In this document: piece by piece, positions 48,106 to 59,799 of the stretch
Numbering within the stretch: position 1 is the stretch's first letter
Layout of the letters: the number at the start of each line of letters is the position of its first letter
Program-made: the position numbers and the translations under genes
Notes under the pieces: model-generated
The model's database searches: none
What the model was told of the DNA's origin: nothing
Seen by the model: the letters and a program-made list of their open reading frames with translations, nothing else
NCBI RefSeq assembly: GCF_964340395.1
Contig: NC_135565.1
Location: 16,871,709-16,935,708, forward strand
Direction of reading: 5' to 3'
DNA length: 64,000 bases
Origin: Glandiceps talaboti
Taxonomy: Eukaryota; Hemichordata; Enteropneusta; Spengelidae

Positions 48106-49019
48106 TAAAAAATCAATTAACGGCTAGACCACTCCATTCTTGTCATAGTTTAGCTCAAGAATCCTTTTCAGGCTTGACTCAAGTAATCCTATCATGATCA
48201 TATCAACACAGTGTCAACCACAATGGTCACCAGAAATCATGGCTTGTACCATGTTAGTAACATTATGCTGGAGCAGTGTTATCATATTCTCTCCATCGGT
48301 ATAACTGAATTCACTGAATTGTCTTAGTATTTGACTTTGTTGGTACAGCTGGGATGTCCAATAGCTCTCCTTGTACAATGTGCCCTCATTGGTTTACGTA
48401 CAGAATGTGGTTTCTTTTGTCCGTTAAATCCATCACATTGAGTGGTCAGTCGTTAATATGAGTGATAAGGACACTTCGTAAAAGGAGATTGGGCTTGGGT
48501 ACTTATAAGCAGATGGTCAAAGAGATATATTAAAGGCAAGATGGGTATAAAAGGCCTTCTAACTTCGTGGGGGTTATTGTCAAAGTTGAATGTGTACATG
48601 AACAACACAGCGATTCCTCTGAAAATCCATGACAACAGTGAGCAGCTGGTGATTTGGTAATAAATTTTGTATGTGTGAATGTCTTGGGAATGCATATATT
48701 TTACAGAAAGTTGATATTTATACATGGTATATAACAATTTAGACAAAACATGATCAGACTGGGACTTATTTGTTACTCATAGTCATACTGAAATGTCATT
48801 ACTGTTCATTACTCTTGATTATTCTAGATTAGGATGTAGTCAAGGTGCTTATTAAATGACAACCACACAGGGTGGCCAGCTCTGCTTTTAATATAACAGA
48901 TGATGACACTTCGATCCTATAAGGAAATTTGACTTGAGTAAATATAGCAAATGACCAAAACGGATAATTTAAAGGCCTTATTTGCTTATAGATACATGTA
49001 GGTGTTAGATTAAGAATAA

Positions 49020-49215
49020 CATTCATTATGGTAGGTGGCTTTGACCATATAGCACGCTCACAGAGTTCTTGGCTATTACCATGTAACACGTTTATAGAGT
49101 TTATTATGGTAGGTGACTTTGACCATGTAACACGTTTACAGAGTTTATTATGGTAGGTGACTTTGACCATGTAACATGCTCACAGAGTTCATTATGGCAG
49201 GTGACTGACCACGCT
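49020..49215 (+). repeat. Tandem repeat, ~45 bp, ~4 units
   Basis: TTATGGTAGGTGACTTTGAC followed by CATGTAACAC and an ACAGAGTT word, repeated with small changes. Confidence 0.85.
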
Positions 49216-49216
49216 C

Positions 49217-49300
49217 ACAGACCTAATAGCTGAATTACTACTTTGCAGCGCCTGTGAACGTAGGCCATTTCTGTACTAGACAGTCACACTGTGTGCATAG
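49217..49300 (+). repeat. Dispersed repeat shared with 51320-51470
   Basis: CTAATAGCTGAATTACTACT, TTTGCAG and CCATTTCTGTACTAGACAGT occur here and at 51325. Class unknown. Confidence 0.7.
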
Positions 49301-49664
49301 AGCACCTATGAAACTACTGTTTTAGAGATTTTTCATGTTTTAATGTTGGTCTACAATATTATGAATATACAGGAAAGAAATGTGCATGTCACTGTATGTT
49401 CGGAAATAGTTGCGATTTGTTGACTGTATTTGTGAAAATATTGGCTTGATACATATTGGAAAGTATTGAGACACTGACAGGGATTGAAAATTAGCTCTTT
49501 GAAGTAAGTTTAACAGAGAATTTAGCACAAGTAGCAAGTCAGTTATCATCTTGCTAACACCAGGCTAGCTAAGTGGAGAGGATACATTTACAAGCTGTAT
49601 TATACTTTATGTATCATTGTATGGTTATAAAACAATTGCTATGCGCAATGTCCAATGAGATAAC

Positions 49665-49698
49665 ATAATAGTCCATTTCATTAAGACAGGACTATTAT
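49665..49698. other. Perfect 10-bp hairpin
   Basis: ATAATAGTCC (49665-49674) pairs with GGACTATTAT (49689-49698) across a 14-base loop. No element or gene is linked to it. Confidence 0.5.
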
Positions 49699-50146
49699 CT
49701 ATAGATGCATCAGCCTTTGATAATGATAATAAACAAAGGACTTATATATAGAAAGCAAGGATTCCATGCATACTGGGATTAATTAATTAATTATAATAAT
49801 TAGATTTGATTTCATAGGTATTATCATAGTTGTCATTCCCACGGTTAACACTCAGATTTCCATGGCAAAGACCGATGTTCATCAGTAAAGACTGCTATTT
49901 CCGTGGGTAACCTTCATATTTCCATGGTTACTCTGGTGTTTTTTTTATGTTGATATTGGTATGTGTTCTCAGTATTGTCTGTCTGGAAGTTATAAGTTAT
50001 CCTTACTTGATAAATCAGGAAATTGACAGATGTTAATTGTTGGTGATGTGCAGAATCCGTGTTTACAACTGAATTCATCGGTGTATGATTGACATTGGTA
50101 ATTCTATGTTTAACACTGTTGTTGTTCAAGTCAACACTTTCTGTCT

Positions 50147-50508
50147 GGACATTTGCATGTACATGTCGTGATCCTCACTCGTATTGCAATTGGTACATGT
50201 CGTGATCCTCACTCGTATTGCAATTGGTACATGTCGTGATCCTCACTCGTATTACAATTGGTACATGTCGTGATCCTCACTCGTATTACAATTGGTACAT
50301 GTCGTGATCCTCACTCGTATTACAATTGGTACATGTCGTGATCCTCACTCGTATTGCAATTGGTACATGTCGTGATCCTCACTCGTATTGCAATTGGTAC
50401 ATGTCGTGATCCTCACTCGTATTGCAATTGGTACATGTCGTGATCCTCACTCGTATTGCAATTGGTACATGTCGTGATCCTCACTCGTATTACAATTGGT
50501 ACATGTCG
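50147..50508 (+). repeat. Minisatellite, 34 bp x ~10
   Basis: The unit contains TGGTACATGTCGTGATCCTC and ACTCGTATTGCAAT. Variation is almost confined to a G/A difference in TATTGCAAT versus TATTACAAT, giving a clean variant map (G,G,A,A,A,G,G,G,G,A from left to right). Confidence 0.95.
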
Positions 50509-51014
50509 TGGTCCGAACTCGTATTGGAATTAGAAGGTGATAGATGTTCTCTGTCACTTTGATATGCAGAATTGTCATTACAACTGGATTCATCGATATA
50601 TGTTGAGACATTGTCAGCGAATACGCCAAGTCTATATATAGTTAACGAACACTTACAGGAATACATCGTCAAAGTCTAATGAACAGATGAATGGATTTCT
50701 TCTGTTGGAGAACTAGAAACACACGAAACAGTAAGTAGCAGAAACCCTCCTCCCCTACCCCATCTTATAATTGAGAACTAGAAACGTACATAACAGTAAG
50801 CAACAGAAAATCCCCCCTCCTTCCATCTTCTTGTAATGGTGTGTTCAATGTAAATGTCTGTGTATGCACTCAAAACCACTTTGATATATGGATATGTACA
50901 TGTATGACATAAAACCATATTGGTCTACTGAGATGTAATCGTCAAATTAAATAAATATTTATGTTCAAAGTTTTGTCTTCATTTGGAGCTAGGATGGGAG
51001 ATGATTCATGGTGC

Positions 51015-51030
51015 GGGAGGGGGGGGGGGG
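51015..51030 (+). repeat. G run
   Basis: GGGAGG followed by 10 or more G residues; simple-sequence tract. Confidence 0.8.
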
Positions 51031-51319
51031 CTGTAATTCCTAAATTTGTATTATTAAGTACCGGTATATTAAGTACAGTAATAGGTCGATCATACATGTA
51101 AGGATGGCAGGCATAGTGATTGGGGTATCCATAGGAGGTGAGGGCCGGGGTGGGAGAGGGGTTAAACCCCTCCTCTTTCTGATTCTTTACAGTAACTTTA
51201 ATATAGACTATAGCTTGCCTTGCTCCATATACCCTACCTCAATCTTAGCTGTGACTTTTGTCTATTACTGTCAGTACACTTTGCTCTCCTTGAAAACTAC
51301 TCCAAAGAAACATTACAGC

Positions 51320-51470
51320 CTGACCTAATAGCTGAATTACTACTTTGCAGTACCTGTGAAACTAGGCCATTTCTGTACTAGACAGTCACCCTATGTGCAA
51401 TTACTACTTTGCAGTACCTGTGAAACTAGGCCATTTTCTGTATGTACTAGACACTACATGTATGTGCAGT
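51320..51470 (+). repeat. Dispersed repeat, copy 2, partly duplicated in tandem
   Basis: Matches 49217-49300, then repeats AATTACTACTTTGCAGTACC once more from about 51399. Confidence 0.75.
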
Positions 51471-51939
51471 TTAACACTATATGTTGGCACTTAACAGATC
51501 TAGTACTTAACATTTCTGTCTGTCTGTCTATCTGACTGTCTATCTATCTGTCTGTCTAGCTAGCCACATATACATTTTGTTATCTTGATAATTAATGCAA
51601 AAACGTTCATTTTGAATTATTGAAAAATAAATCAAGACATCCAGAATATAAAAATTCTAGAGGCTTACTATAATCATCAATGTATTGAGGCATGGTGTTG
51701 TTACAATACAAGTGAGCATATTAGACATATTAAAATATACAATATTAATTTGTACAGCTTGAAGCTACACCGACAACATACAGTAGATTTTGATACAATC
51801 TGGTATTTCATTGTAATGGTTTTCATATCTATGTGTTCAAAATCTACCTGCAACAATACATACTGTAGTCATGTTTAATAAATGCTTTGAGCATGGACAT
51901 AAAATATTACCATGTACATCGATTTGAATGACTTAAAAT

Positions 51940-52545
51940 ATTGCATTATGGGAACTAAAATTTGGTAGGTTGAGCATGCACATAATGTTGTGCATTTTGT
52001 GTTTTACCTTATTCTCAGTCTGTATTGAAACATTGCATTATGGGAAAAAATGCAAAATGGTAATAAAGTAGTTCAACATTTGGTAGAAATTTGTTACAAT
52101 TGAAATACAGTAGACCGCATTGCATTGTGGGAAAGTAGTTATGTCTTTGGCCAGCAAGGTTGTTCCCTGGGAGTTGTTCCAGTTTAACCACCCTGTAACA
52201 CATTGCATTGTGGGAAAACAGTAATGTCTATAGCCAGCAAGCTTTGAAAAGTATCTACTGTAACACATTACATTGTGGGAAAGCTGTTTGTTCCAATCTA
52301 TCTACAGTGTAGCACATTGCATTGTGGGAAAGCAGTTTGTTCCAATCTATCTACCGTGTAGCACATTGCATTGTGGGAAAGCAGTTTGTTCCAATCTATC
52401 TACTGTGTAACACATTGCATTGTGGGAAAGCAGTTTGTTCCAATCTATCTACTGTGTAGCACATTGCATTGTGGGAAAGCAGTTTGTTCCAATCTATCTA
52501 CTGTGTAACACTGCATCATGGGAAAATAATATCGTCGGTATGAAT
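51940..52545 (+). repeat. Minisatellite, 49-bp core x ~5 plus degenerate upstream units
   Basis: CATTGTGGGAAAGCAGTTTG starts or nearly starts units at 52271, 52320, 52369, 52418 and 52467, each with TTCCAATCTATCTAC. More diverged units lie upstream from about 51940. Most units contain TGTGGGAA. Confidence 0.9.
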
Positions 52546-53549
52546 TTCTAAGTTTGTTTCAATGTATCTACCATGTAACACAAGAATGTCTAGTGATATA
52601 TAAATCCTCCTCACAGACAGACACCATAAGTTACACAGGGTTAATAATTTAACTCAAAAACAACGTGGATCTTGTTAAACTTTAATAATTCACTGAATAT
52701 GCCACTGGTCTAGTATATCATGTAGTAGAGTCTGTGGGCTAGCTGTGATGATTTGAGATTTCATATCGTGATAGAAATGGAAGACAACACAAGCCATGTA
52801 CCTAGCTCGTATTCAGTAATATGTGGAAAGTTGCATGCCAATTCGGTGAATATGCAGCGTGAGTATAACAATGGTTTTTTTCAGATATGAAATTCACATG
52901 TAGTACTGTAGAGGTCAAAGTTCGTCTCGTCAAAAATATCAGGTTTGTCTTGTCATATGTAGGAAAATTTGTTGTGTTTGCGTGTCATCCCTTTGTTAAG
53001 ACTTAAATTTTAACAAAGATATCTAGGAAAGGCATGATTTGGAAGGGACGCACAAGATGTATTCCACCTGTGTGTTTACTAATGGTATACAGATATGTTC
53101 TTTAGATTCATGTACATCAACTGCATGGGTTTTATGAGACCTAAGCTGGTCAGAAAAACTCGTTAAGTTGTCTAACTTTGCTTAAAAAATAAATAAAGAT
53201 TATTGCTATGTATATATTGGAATCATGCCTCATATGATTGCTACAGAGTTTTAAGCCGATTCCTTTTTTTTTGTAAATATGTGTAAATAAGGGGAAGTGG
53301 TGATTAAGGGAGGAAGAGGGTTTAGAGTACTAGGGAGGGGTGCAGAGAATAACATTTCCAGACAGATTTATAACTACATTGATAAATTGAATGAACCTTG
53401 ATGTCAAAGTTACTGGTAGGCGTAGGTGTTGTTTTTTACCTGACTTTGGACTCTGCTTGTTGACATAATTTAAGTCGTTATACTTGTACAGTACCTGTCA
53501 ACATGTTGTATATTAAATTGATATCATAGTTGACCTATGATTAACCACT

Positions 53550-53640
53550 TGGCTGGGTTTCTGTAAGTAACTCTATATATGGTATCAGACTTGGGTTTCT
53601 GTAAGTAACTCTATGTAATTACACCCTATATATATGGTAT
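53550..53640 (+). repeat. Short duplication
   Basis: TGGGTTTCTGTAAGTAACTC followed by TATxTA occurs at about 53553 and 53592. Confidence 0.75.
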
Positions 53641-53697
53641 ATTGTATGTTGTTTTTGACTTTTAAATAATGTATTTTATATTATTTCATGTCAAATA

Positions 53698-54000
53698 AAA
53701 TATACTATACTATACTACTATGCTATACTATACTATACTATACTATACTATATATACTATACTATACTATACTATACTATACTGTACTGTACTGTACTGT
53801 ACTGTACTGTACTGTACTGTACTGTACTGTACTGTACTGTACTGTACTGTACTGTACTGTACTGTACTGTACTGTACTGTACTGTACTGTACTGTACTGT
53901 ACTGTACTGTACTGTACTATACTATACTGTACTGTACTGTACTATACTATACTATACTATACTATACTATACTATACTATACTATACTATACTGTACTGT
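53698..54000 (+). repeat. (TACTA)n/(TACTG)n pentanucleotide array, ~300 bp
   Basis: TACTA units flank a central block of about 35 TACTG units, and the two types switch in blocks. Frames on + read Leu/Tyr/Cys/Thr/Val repeats and are artefacts. Confidence 0.97.
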
Positions 54001-54904
54001 AAAAGTTTATTATGTGTTTATCATTTTTGTTGCAGCTCAGCTGAAAAAAATTAGTTTGCTTTGTGGCGTGTGAGACAGTGAGTGCATGGTATTAGTTTGT
54101 TATAGTTGTATTAGTATGAAATTTATTATAAAGACAGAGTTGATCATTTCATTTCAGTTTGCCCCTGTACCACAATCTAAGGGAAAACTACTTACCGAAG
54201 TGGTCGTATAGACAATGTACTACATTGTATAGAAAAATGTTATGCTCTCATGTCAAGTGATAGGAATTCTATGATAATTTTTTGTGTACAAATCTTTCAA
54301 GTTAAGAAAGGAATGTATTTAATTATTTAGTTGTTTCATTCATGGATGAATACTTATTTCACTTTTTTCTCTCTGTATGCTGTAAACCATTATATTTCTA
54401 TTGCTTGTTTTTTGTAAATGTGTGATTTTGACTGGTGGCCATAATGCTCTCCATGACATTTCATCTCAATATCTCTCTTTACGGTAGAATTCAAAACCCC
54501 ATTCGCATGAATTCCAGGCTATCTTGACAGGAGTAAAGAGATGATTCGATATCATGGGTAGAATCTAGACTAGACTGTGACAGCCAGGGATGTGTGCATC
54601 CATTCCAATGATATTAAATTGTTTTCATAGCTGATCTATGATTAATACAAAATATGAAATATAACAATCATATACAGTGTTTGACAGGTATTCATGTGTT
54701 TAGTTGAAGGCAGTGTTGTAGAACGACTGGCCTCTTGACACTGAACACAGTCAGAAATGCACTGCCAAGTTGTTTTATTTATTTTTGTTGTGTCACCAGA
54801 AAAACATTAAGACTTACTCTCCAGCCTGCGAGAGTGAGTTTCATGGTATTAGTTTGTTGGTCTGTGATTAATAGTTCTAGTATACAGTACTGTCTTTGTG
54901 TAAT

Positions 54905-54962
54905 GTAGTCTTGTTCCTATATGGTATCGTTACGATTTATACCTCCACCTCCACTCACACCT
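54905..54962 (+). mobile_element. GTCTAGTTCC family, solo end
   Basis: GTAGTCTTGTTCCTATATGG then CGTTACGATT and CCTCCACTCAC follow the terminus order of the 41891 element. Confidence 0.5.
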
Positions 54963-55805
54963 CCATTCCTAGTTTAGTTAGAGACACACTTTGGCATCCA
55001 TACTTGTAATGTCGAGGTAGGTTGCAAGGGATTTATGCATCTATTTCAGTGCTATGATATTGTCATCATGGTTAGCCTATGATTAATAGAGGTATGAAAT
55101 ACACACCTCAATTTTACATGTAATTCAAATCACATTGGCCCATAAAGGCCAGGTTTTCAATCTCAGATTCTTGAATTAGTGTAATATCTTATGAGTGAAG
55201 TCATAACGATTACATACATGTAAGATCGCTCTGTAGTTCTGGACAAACTTTTCCTTCATGGGGAGCATTCGGGATCAGTCAGGCTCAATCAGTGAAACAT
55301 AGCAACTAATACAGAGTAGAAGATATAGTAGAAATAGTAAAATAGTAGCACATATTGATGACATTAACAAAAGCCCTCTTTAGTACTTGAATGAAGCCGA
55401 CTACTACCTGAAGTATATATGCTAGATGTTGTCATGGTGACTTGTATGGATGTTTACATGTTTACATTGGTCAATATTTGAACACGTGCAACAGACAGCA
55501 AATAACTTAGATCCTATGCATACATTCAATGGGGTGGTATCATAGGTCAAATCTTTGTGAGTATGTATTCACAAATAAATTAAACTCTGTGTATATATAC
55601 ATATAATGGGGATGGTATCATAGCTCTGTTAAAGTATATGTGAACACTCCAAGTAACATGTGTTCTCAAATAAATTGAAGGTATTAGATACATTATTCTC
55701 TGTGAGCAAAGCAACAATCTTATGATATTGCATTACATTTTAGCGCCCTCTTGATAAAATGAAAACCGTTTTCCAAACCACTTCATTATGAGCAAAATGG
55801 TATCA

Positions 55806-56005
55806 CCCCCCCCCCCCCATTCCACCCCCTCCCATCCTTACAGCTGCAGAAGGTGTTATCTGTCTCTAAAAATTCCAAACCCCCATCCTTGCAGCTACAG
55901 TGTAAACAAATTCAATATCTATTCTTCCAATTTTGAAAGGTATTTAGAATCACACTTTATTTTGCTTGGTTGTTAAATGGTGCTGACCCCCCCCCCCCCC
56001 CCCCC
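55806..56005 (+). repeat. Two poly(C) tracts in a diverged ~180-bp repeat
   Basis: Runs of 13 C (55806-55818) and 19 C (55987-56005). Each is followed by CCC-rich text and a TCCTTxCAGCT / TCCTTGCAACT word, so the tracts sit in a diverged duplication. Confidence 0.75.
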
Positions 56006-56343
56006 ATCTCCCCCTATCCCAACTCCTGTCCTTGCAACTACAAAGGTAATTATCAGTCTCTCTGCCCTCTTATGTAAAAATTGTAAAGAGAACTCCACAT
56101 GGTAATTGTTCATTTTACCAGATATAAAAAGAAATATATGTAGATATCTCAGATCTGATTAAATGTCAGTGGTGTTAAAAAAAACAGTAAAAAGAAAGAT
56201 GAGCATCAAGATCCTAGATCTGGTGACGGTCACAGAAATATTTCAAATCTAGTAAACTAGACTAGTTAGTGTCTGATAAAATGAATAATATTTTACCGTG
56301 AATTTACCGTGAATTTACGCGGGGTAGGAAGCCATTGAGGCTT

Positions 56344-56545
56344 TTAAAGACCCCTTACTGTTCTGAGGTGGTTATCAATACACGCTTTAAAATGATTAAC
56401 TGATGAATTAGCAATAACCCTTTGTGGTAAACTGTTCCAAATGTCTATGACAGGTTGACTGGATCTGTTGTCCTTAAATAATGTCAAACTGTGTCCTCTT
56501 GTTGTCAAAGTAGATACTTTGAAAAACACAACTGGATCAATGAAT
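56344..56545 (-). mobile_element. LINE fragment: pol C-terminal region
   Basis: The minus-strand frame reads STLTTRGHSLTLF, then VIDIWNSLPQRVI and SSVNHFKACIDNHL. This order (TRGH, IWNSLP, S-V-FK-R-LD) is characteristic of the end of CR1/Jockey-like reverse transcriptase ORFs. The upstream part of the open frame (56518-56622) does not resemble it. Only the 3' end is present and it is not functional. Confidence 0.7.
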
Positions 56546-57059
56546 GAATGGATGAATTTATTGAATGCATATGTAAACAGTACATAAAAGTCTGTTGTAC
56601 AACTGTTATTTCTTATATTCACACAAGAATTATTAATCAGTTATTCTGTGCTATAAACAGGCTAGGACTCCCAAAATATAAAATTTCAAGAAAAAAAATT
56701 ATAACAAAATTTTATCACCCTACTGTACTTAGTTTTGAAAAAAGTCCATAATTGAAATCATAAAATTTTATAGGTTGGCTTCATAAAAATATATAATTAG
56801 TATATCAGGATATTTTTCTTACTATAATGTTAGTCTTCATATTATAACAAATTATTTTATTACACTCGAAATTATGACAGAAAAACATAATCTAAGGCCA
56901 ATAAATGTTAAAAAAAACAGATAGACAAAGAATACTGTGATAAATTTATGCAAATATGCAAAAATCGCTGAAAACATAGAAATCAAAATGCAAAGTGTGA
57001 TTATTATAGATTGTTGAATATGTGAAACATACATATATCATTGTATACTAGGAAATACT

Positions 57060-57195
57060 TACATCCATATATGAATATTCATAAAGGAATATTAATATTC
57101 AAATGAAGTAAAAACATACTATGAATATTCATGAGACTCATGAATATGTATTGTAATGGAGGCTCATGAATATGCATGAGTATGTTAATTGGTAT
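57060..57195. repeat. Palindromic AT-rich cluster just upstream of exon 3
   Basis: ATGAATATTCAT (57121-57132) and related CATGAATAT / ATATTCATG words occur six or more times within 130 bases, in both orientations. Confidence 0.55.
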
Positions 57196-57275
57196 ATAAT
57201 GAGTAGGCAAACATCATTCCTAGCATCATTGGTATTGTAAGAATGATGGTGTCTGGGTGAAGGCACAGCTGACAG

Positions 57276-57419
57276 CCTTGCCACAGCTAGAACTCAGCCA
57301 GGGAAATTCAGACGCTATGACGATGGTAGTTGACTCAGCTCAACAGAGTCAAGACCATTTGACTCGAAGCCGGTCATTTATTGAGACCTTCATGAGAGCC
57401 AGGGCTTTCAGTTCCCCAG
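57276..57419 (+). CDS. Internal exon, 144 nt, phase 1-1, unidentified gene
   Basis: The frame is open from 57224 to a donor at 57420 (CCAG followed by GTAATT) and encodes LPQLELSQGNSDAMTMVVD and later RSRSFIETFMRARAF. Base composition is well above the AT-rich background and there are no low-complexity runs. The end phase equals that of exons 1 and 2. To accept the single base carried from exon 2, the acceptor must be GACAG at 57275 or GCTAG at 57290; both sit in a purine-rich context without a good pyrimidine tract, so the 5' edge is uncertain. RSRS is a basophilic kinase-type motif. The exon follows exon 2 after a 15.8-kb intron, and the next exon is not in the window. The product is unknown. 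Confidence 0.62.
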
Positions 57420-58396
57420 GTAATTATTATGCTCGGATTCATACACTACTGATCTCAAGTGATACGTAAAATGATAAGTTGTATAACCTGTCACACTCAC
57501 TGATGTCAGATGAACATATCGGTGTAATGTATATATATGGTCGACAGCATCAACAATGTATCTACTTGGAGATATATGAACAAGCATCTAAGTATAATAT
57601 TAATATTTATTTCCTAATGAGAAATATTCCATATATGCATCTTAAAGTACCGTTCATTTCTAAAGTATTGTCAGTTTCCATGTGCTGGCAAACACAGTAC
57701 CAAATATTCATACAAGAAATTTTATAAGCTTTCACATTCACTGATGTTCATTTATACATTTTGTAACATGTAGTTTGGGTTTTCATTGATGCTATGTGCA
57801 CACTTTTAACAGCATCGTATTTCAATGGATCTACTCTGAGAAATATGACACATGCATCTAAGCATATACTATCATGTTATTCATATCTGAAGTATTTTCA
57901 GTTTTCAAGTACAGGCAAACATGCTATATTCATATACACATATATAACCTGTCACTCACTGAGGTCAATTTCACCTGGTGTAATATGTTTATTTGAGACC
58001 TTTGTATTTCAATGTTTATCTACTCAAAGATATGAAACATGCATCTAATAAGGATACACTAAATAATATTCATTTTCTAAACATTTTCAGTTTCCATGTG
58101 CTGGCAAACTTACTAAAGTATTCCTATATGCACATATGTTATATAACCTGTCACATTCTCTGATGTTCATGAATGTAACATGTCGTTATGACTTCACAGG
58201 TACAATGTATAGTGTGTAAAGTTTTAATAGCCATTGTATTTTGATGTATATGTATCTACTCTCTGAAATATTATACGTTATCTCAACTTGAATACTATAA
58301 TGGTATCATTTATTTTATGAATTTTTTGTTAGTTTTTTATGAACTGGCAAACATACTACATTACTATTATTGTATATACAATGTACATGTACATGT

Positions 58397-58451
<55 letters not shown>
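58397..58451 (+). repeat. (CA)n microsatellite
   Basis: 27 or so uninterrupted CA units. Confidence 0.97.
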
Positions 58452-58452
<1 letters not shown>

Positions 58453-58756
58453 TTAGGTGTCACACTCCTGATGTTAATTTAACGCAGTACTTTGTGAATT
58501 GACCTGTTTAGTGTGTATAGTTTGTAGCATTGTATTTTGAATTTCTATTGTCAAATATTATATGCACATTATTGTGTACCTACATACCATAATATTCATT
58601 TCATAAATTTTTCAGTTTGCTGGCAAACAGACTGTGTACATGTATAATCTGTCACATGTTCATTTAGTATGTGTAGTTATTACTTTAAATTACCAGAAAA
58701 TGTGTGCAGTATATTGCATTGTATTACAATATATCTAATCTGTCTAATATTATGTG

Positions 58757-59078
58757 AGACTCTCTCGTAGTCCTTGGAGCATCGCATCGCTGAAAGGGGC
58801 TGTTTTGTATGTACTGATATCTACAGCATCATTGTACTGTGGGCCCTTATCGACTACATAGGGCTATGATCATTTGTGGATGTGTTACTGTGATGCCCCA
58901 GGACATTGCAATAACACTGAGCATGAAGTAACATGTCAACAAATGATTAGCCCTGTGTAGTCAACGACGGTACACAATACAAGGATATTCTAATTTCTAG
59001 TACAATTAATAATGCAGTAAACATCGGTATATACAAAACAGCTAATAGTGATGCTCCCAAGGACTGGTGAGAGAGTCT
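58757..59078. mobile_element. Foldback MITE with GACTCTCTC ends (~322 bp)
   Basis: GACTCTCTCGTAGTCCTTGG at the left pairs with CCAAGGACTGGTGAGAGAGTC-type sequence at the right. Internally, TCGACTACATAGGGCTATGA pairs with a CCCTGTGTAGTCAACGA region, so the arms are long. The only copy in the window. Confidence 0.75.
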
Positions 59079-59228
59079 AATAGTAATATTATACATACTA
59101 ATCTATAATGTCAAGGACTGGTGAGAGAGTCTAATAGTAATATTATACATACTAATCTATAATGTCAAGGACTGGTGAGAGAGTCTAATAGTAATATTAT
59201 ACATACTAATCTATAAATATAATGTCAT
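59059..59228 (+). repeat. Tandem repeat, 54 bp x 3, made from a MITE end
   Basis: AAGGACTGGTGAGAGAGTCT starts at 59059, 59113 and 59167. The first is the right terminus of the 58757-59078 element, so the array includes its end plus flank. Confidence 0.92.
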
Positions 59229-59337
59229 TAACTTCACAAATGTTTCCAGTTTTTATGTACTAGGCAACAGACTAAATATAGATAAACCTATCACATTTGC
59301 AGATCAATGTACTTGGCAATGAATGAAAGGCAAAATA

Positions 59338-59481
59338 TTTTGTTGCAACTCAAAATAATAAAAAAATGTGTTTTCATGCAAGTCACTACTCAATGTAAGA
59401 GATAGCAGAATACCAAATTGTGGTTGGTCACAAGAAATTGTGTCAGTCAGTGGTGCGTCAAATTGACCTAGAGGGCACACT
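59338..59481 (+). mobile_element. MITE family C, 5'-degraded copy
   Basis: Shares AGTCACTACTCAATGTAAGA, AGAAATTGTGTCAGTCAGTGG-type words and the right end TAGAGGGCACACT; the left terminus is eroded. Confidence 0.65.
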
Positions 59482-59799
59482 AGTCATTGATGTTCATTTC
59501 ACATGCAGTGGAGACTTGATCGGTATAGTGTACTAAGTTATATAGCATTGTATGTCAACATATCTGCTCTGTCAAATATTATTACACATTCACCTCCATG
59601 CGTGCTCAGCTCTACAAAACTCATGATTTGATAAAAATGAATTCAGTTTTCATGTACTGGTAAACAGACTATATTCATATTAATGTGATGATCATTTACA
59701 GGTGAACTGTAAACTTTTATGAGTCTGTAAGGTCTTAAATTATTATTTGTATTTTTCATACTTGACTGAATTACAATTGATGTATGTCTACACGTGACA

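Larger units (their letters stand above)
41509..57275 (+). other. Intron 2 (about 15.8 kb)
   Basis: Lies between the donor GTAAGG of exon 2 and the start of exon 3. The first 3 kb are an old degenerate tandem array with several insertions; later parts hold minisatellites, the CTCF-like pair and a LINE fragment. Stretches 44740-45390, 45775-46320, 46620-47740, 48110-49020, 50720-51315, 52550-53540, 54080-55780 and 56550-57060 carry nothing I recognise. Confidence 0.5.
57480..59330 (+). repeat. Degenerate tandem array, ~200-240 bp units, interrupted
   Basis: A CCTGTCACxxTCACTGATGT word recurs near 57487, 57731, 57949, 58147, 58458 and, more diverged, 58650 and 59287. CATGTGCTGGCAAAC words recur between. 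The array is broken by a (CA)n run, the 58757 foldback and the 54-bp triplet. Confidence 0.7.

Noticed and set aside
53688-54073. 117-codon Leu/Tyr/Cys/Thr frame as a repeat protein
   Set aside because: It is a TACTA/TACTG pentanucleotide array.
54152-54210. Exon after the TTTCATTTCAG acceptor at about 54155 (frame FAPVPQSKGKLL)
   Set aside because: The frame requires phase 0, incompatible with exon 2, and no consensus donor follows; it ends at a stop within 54 bases.
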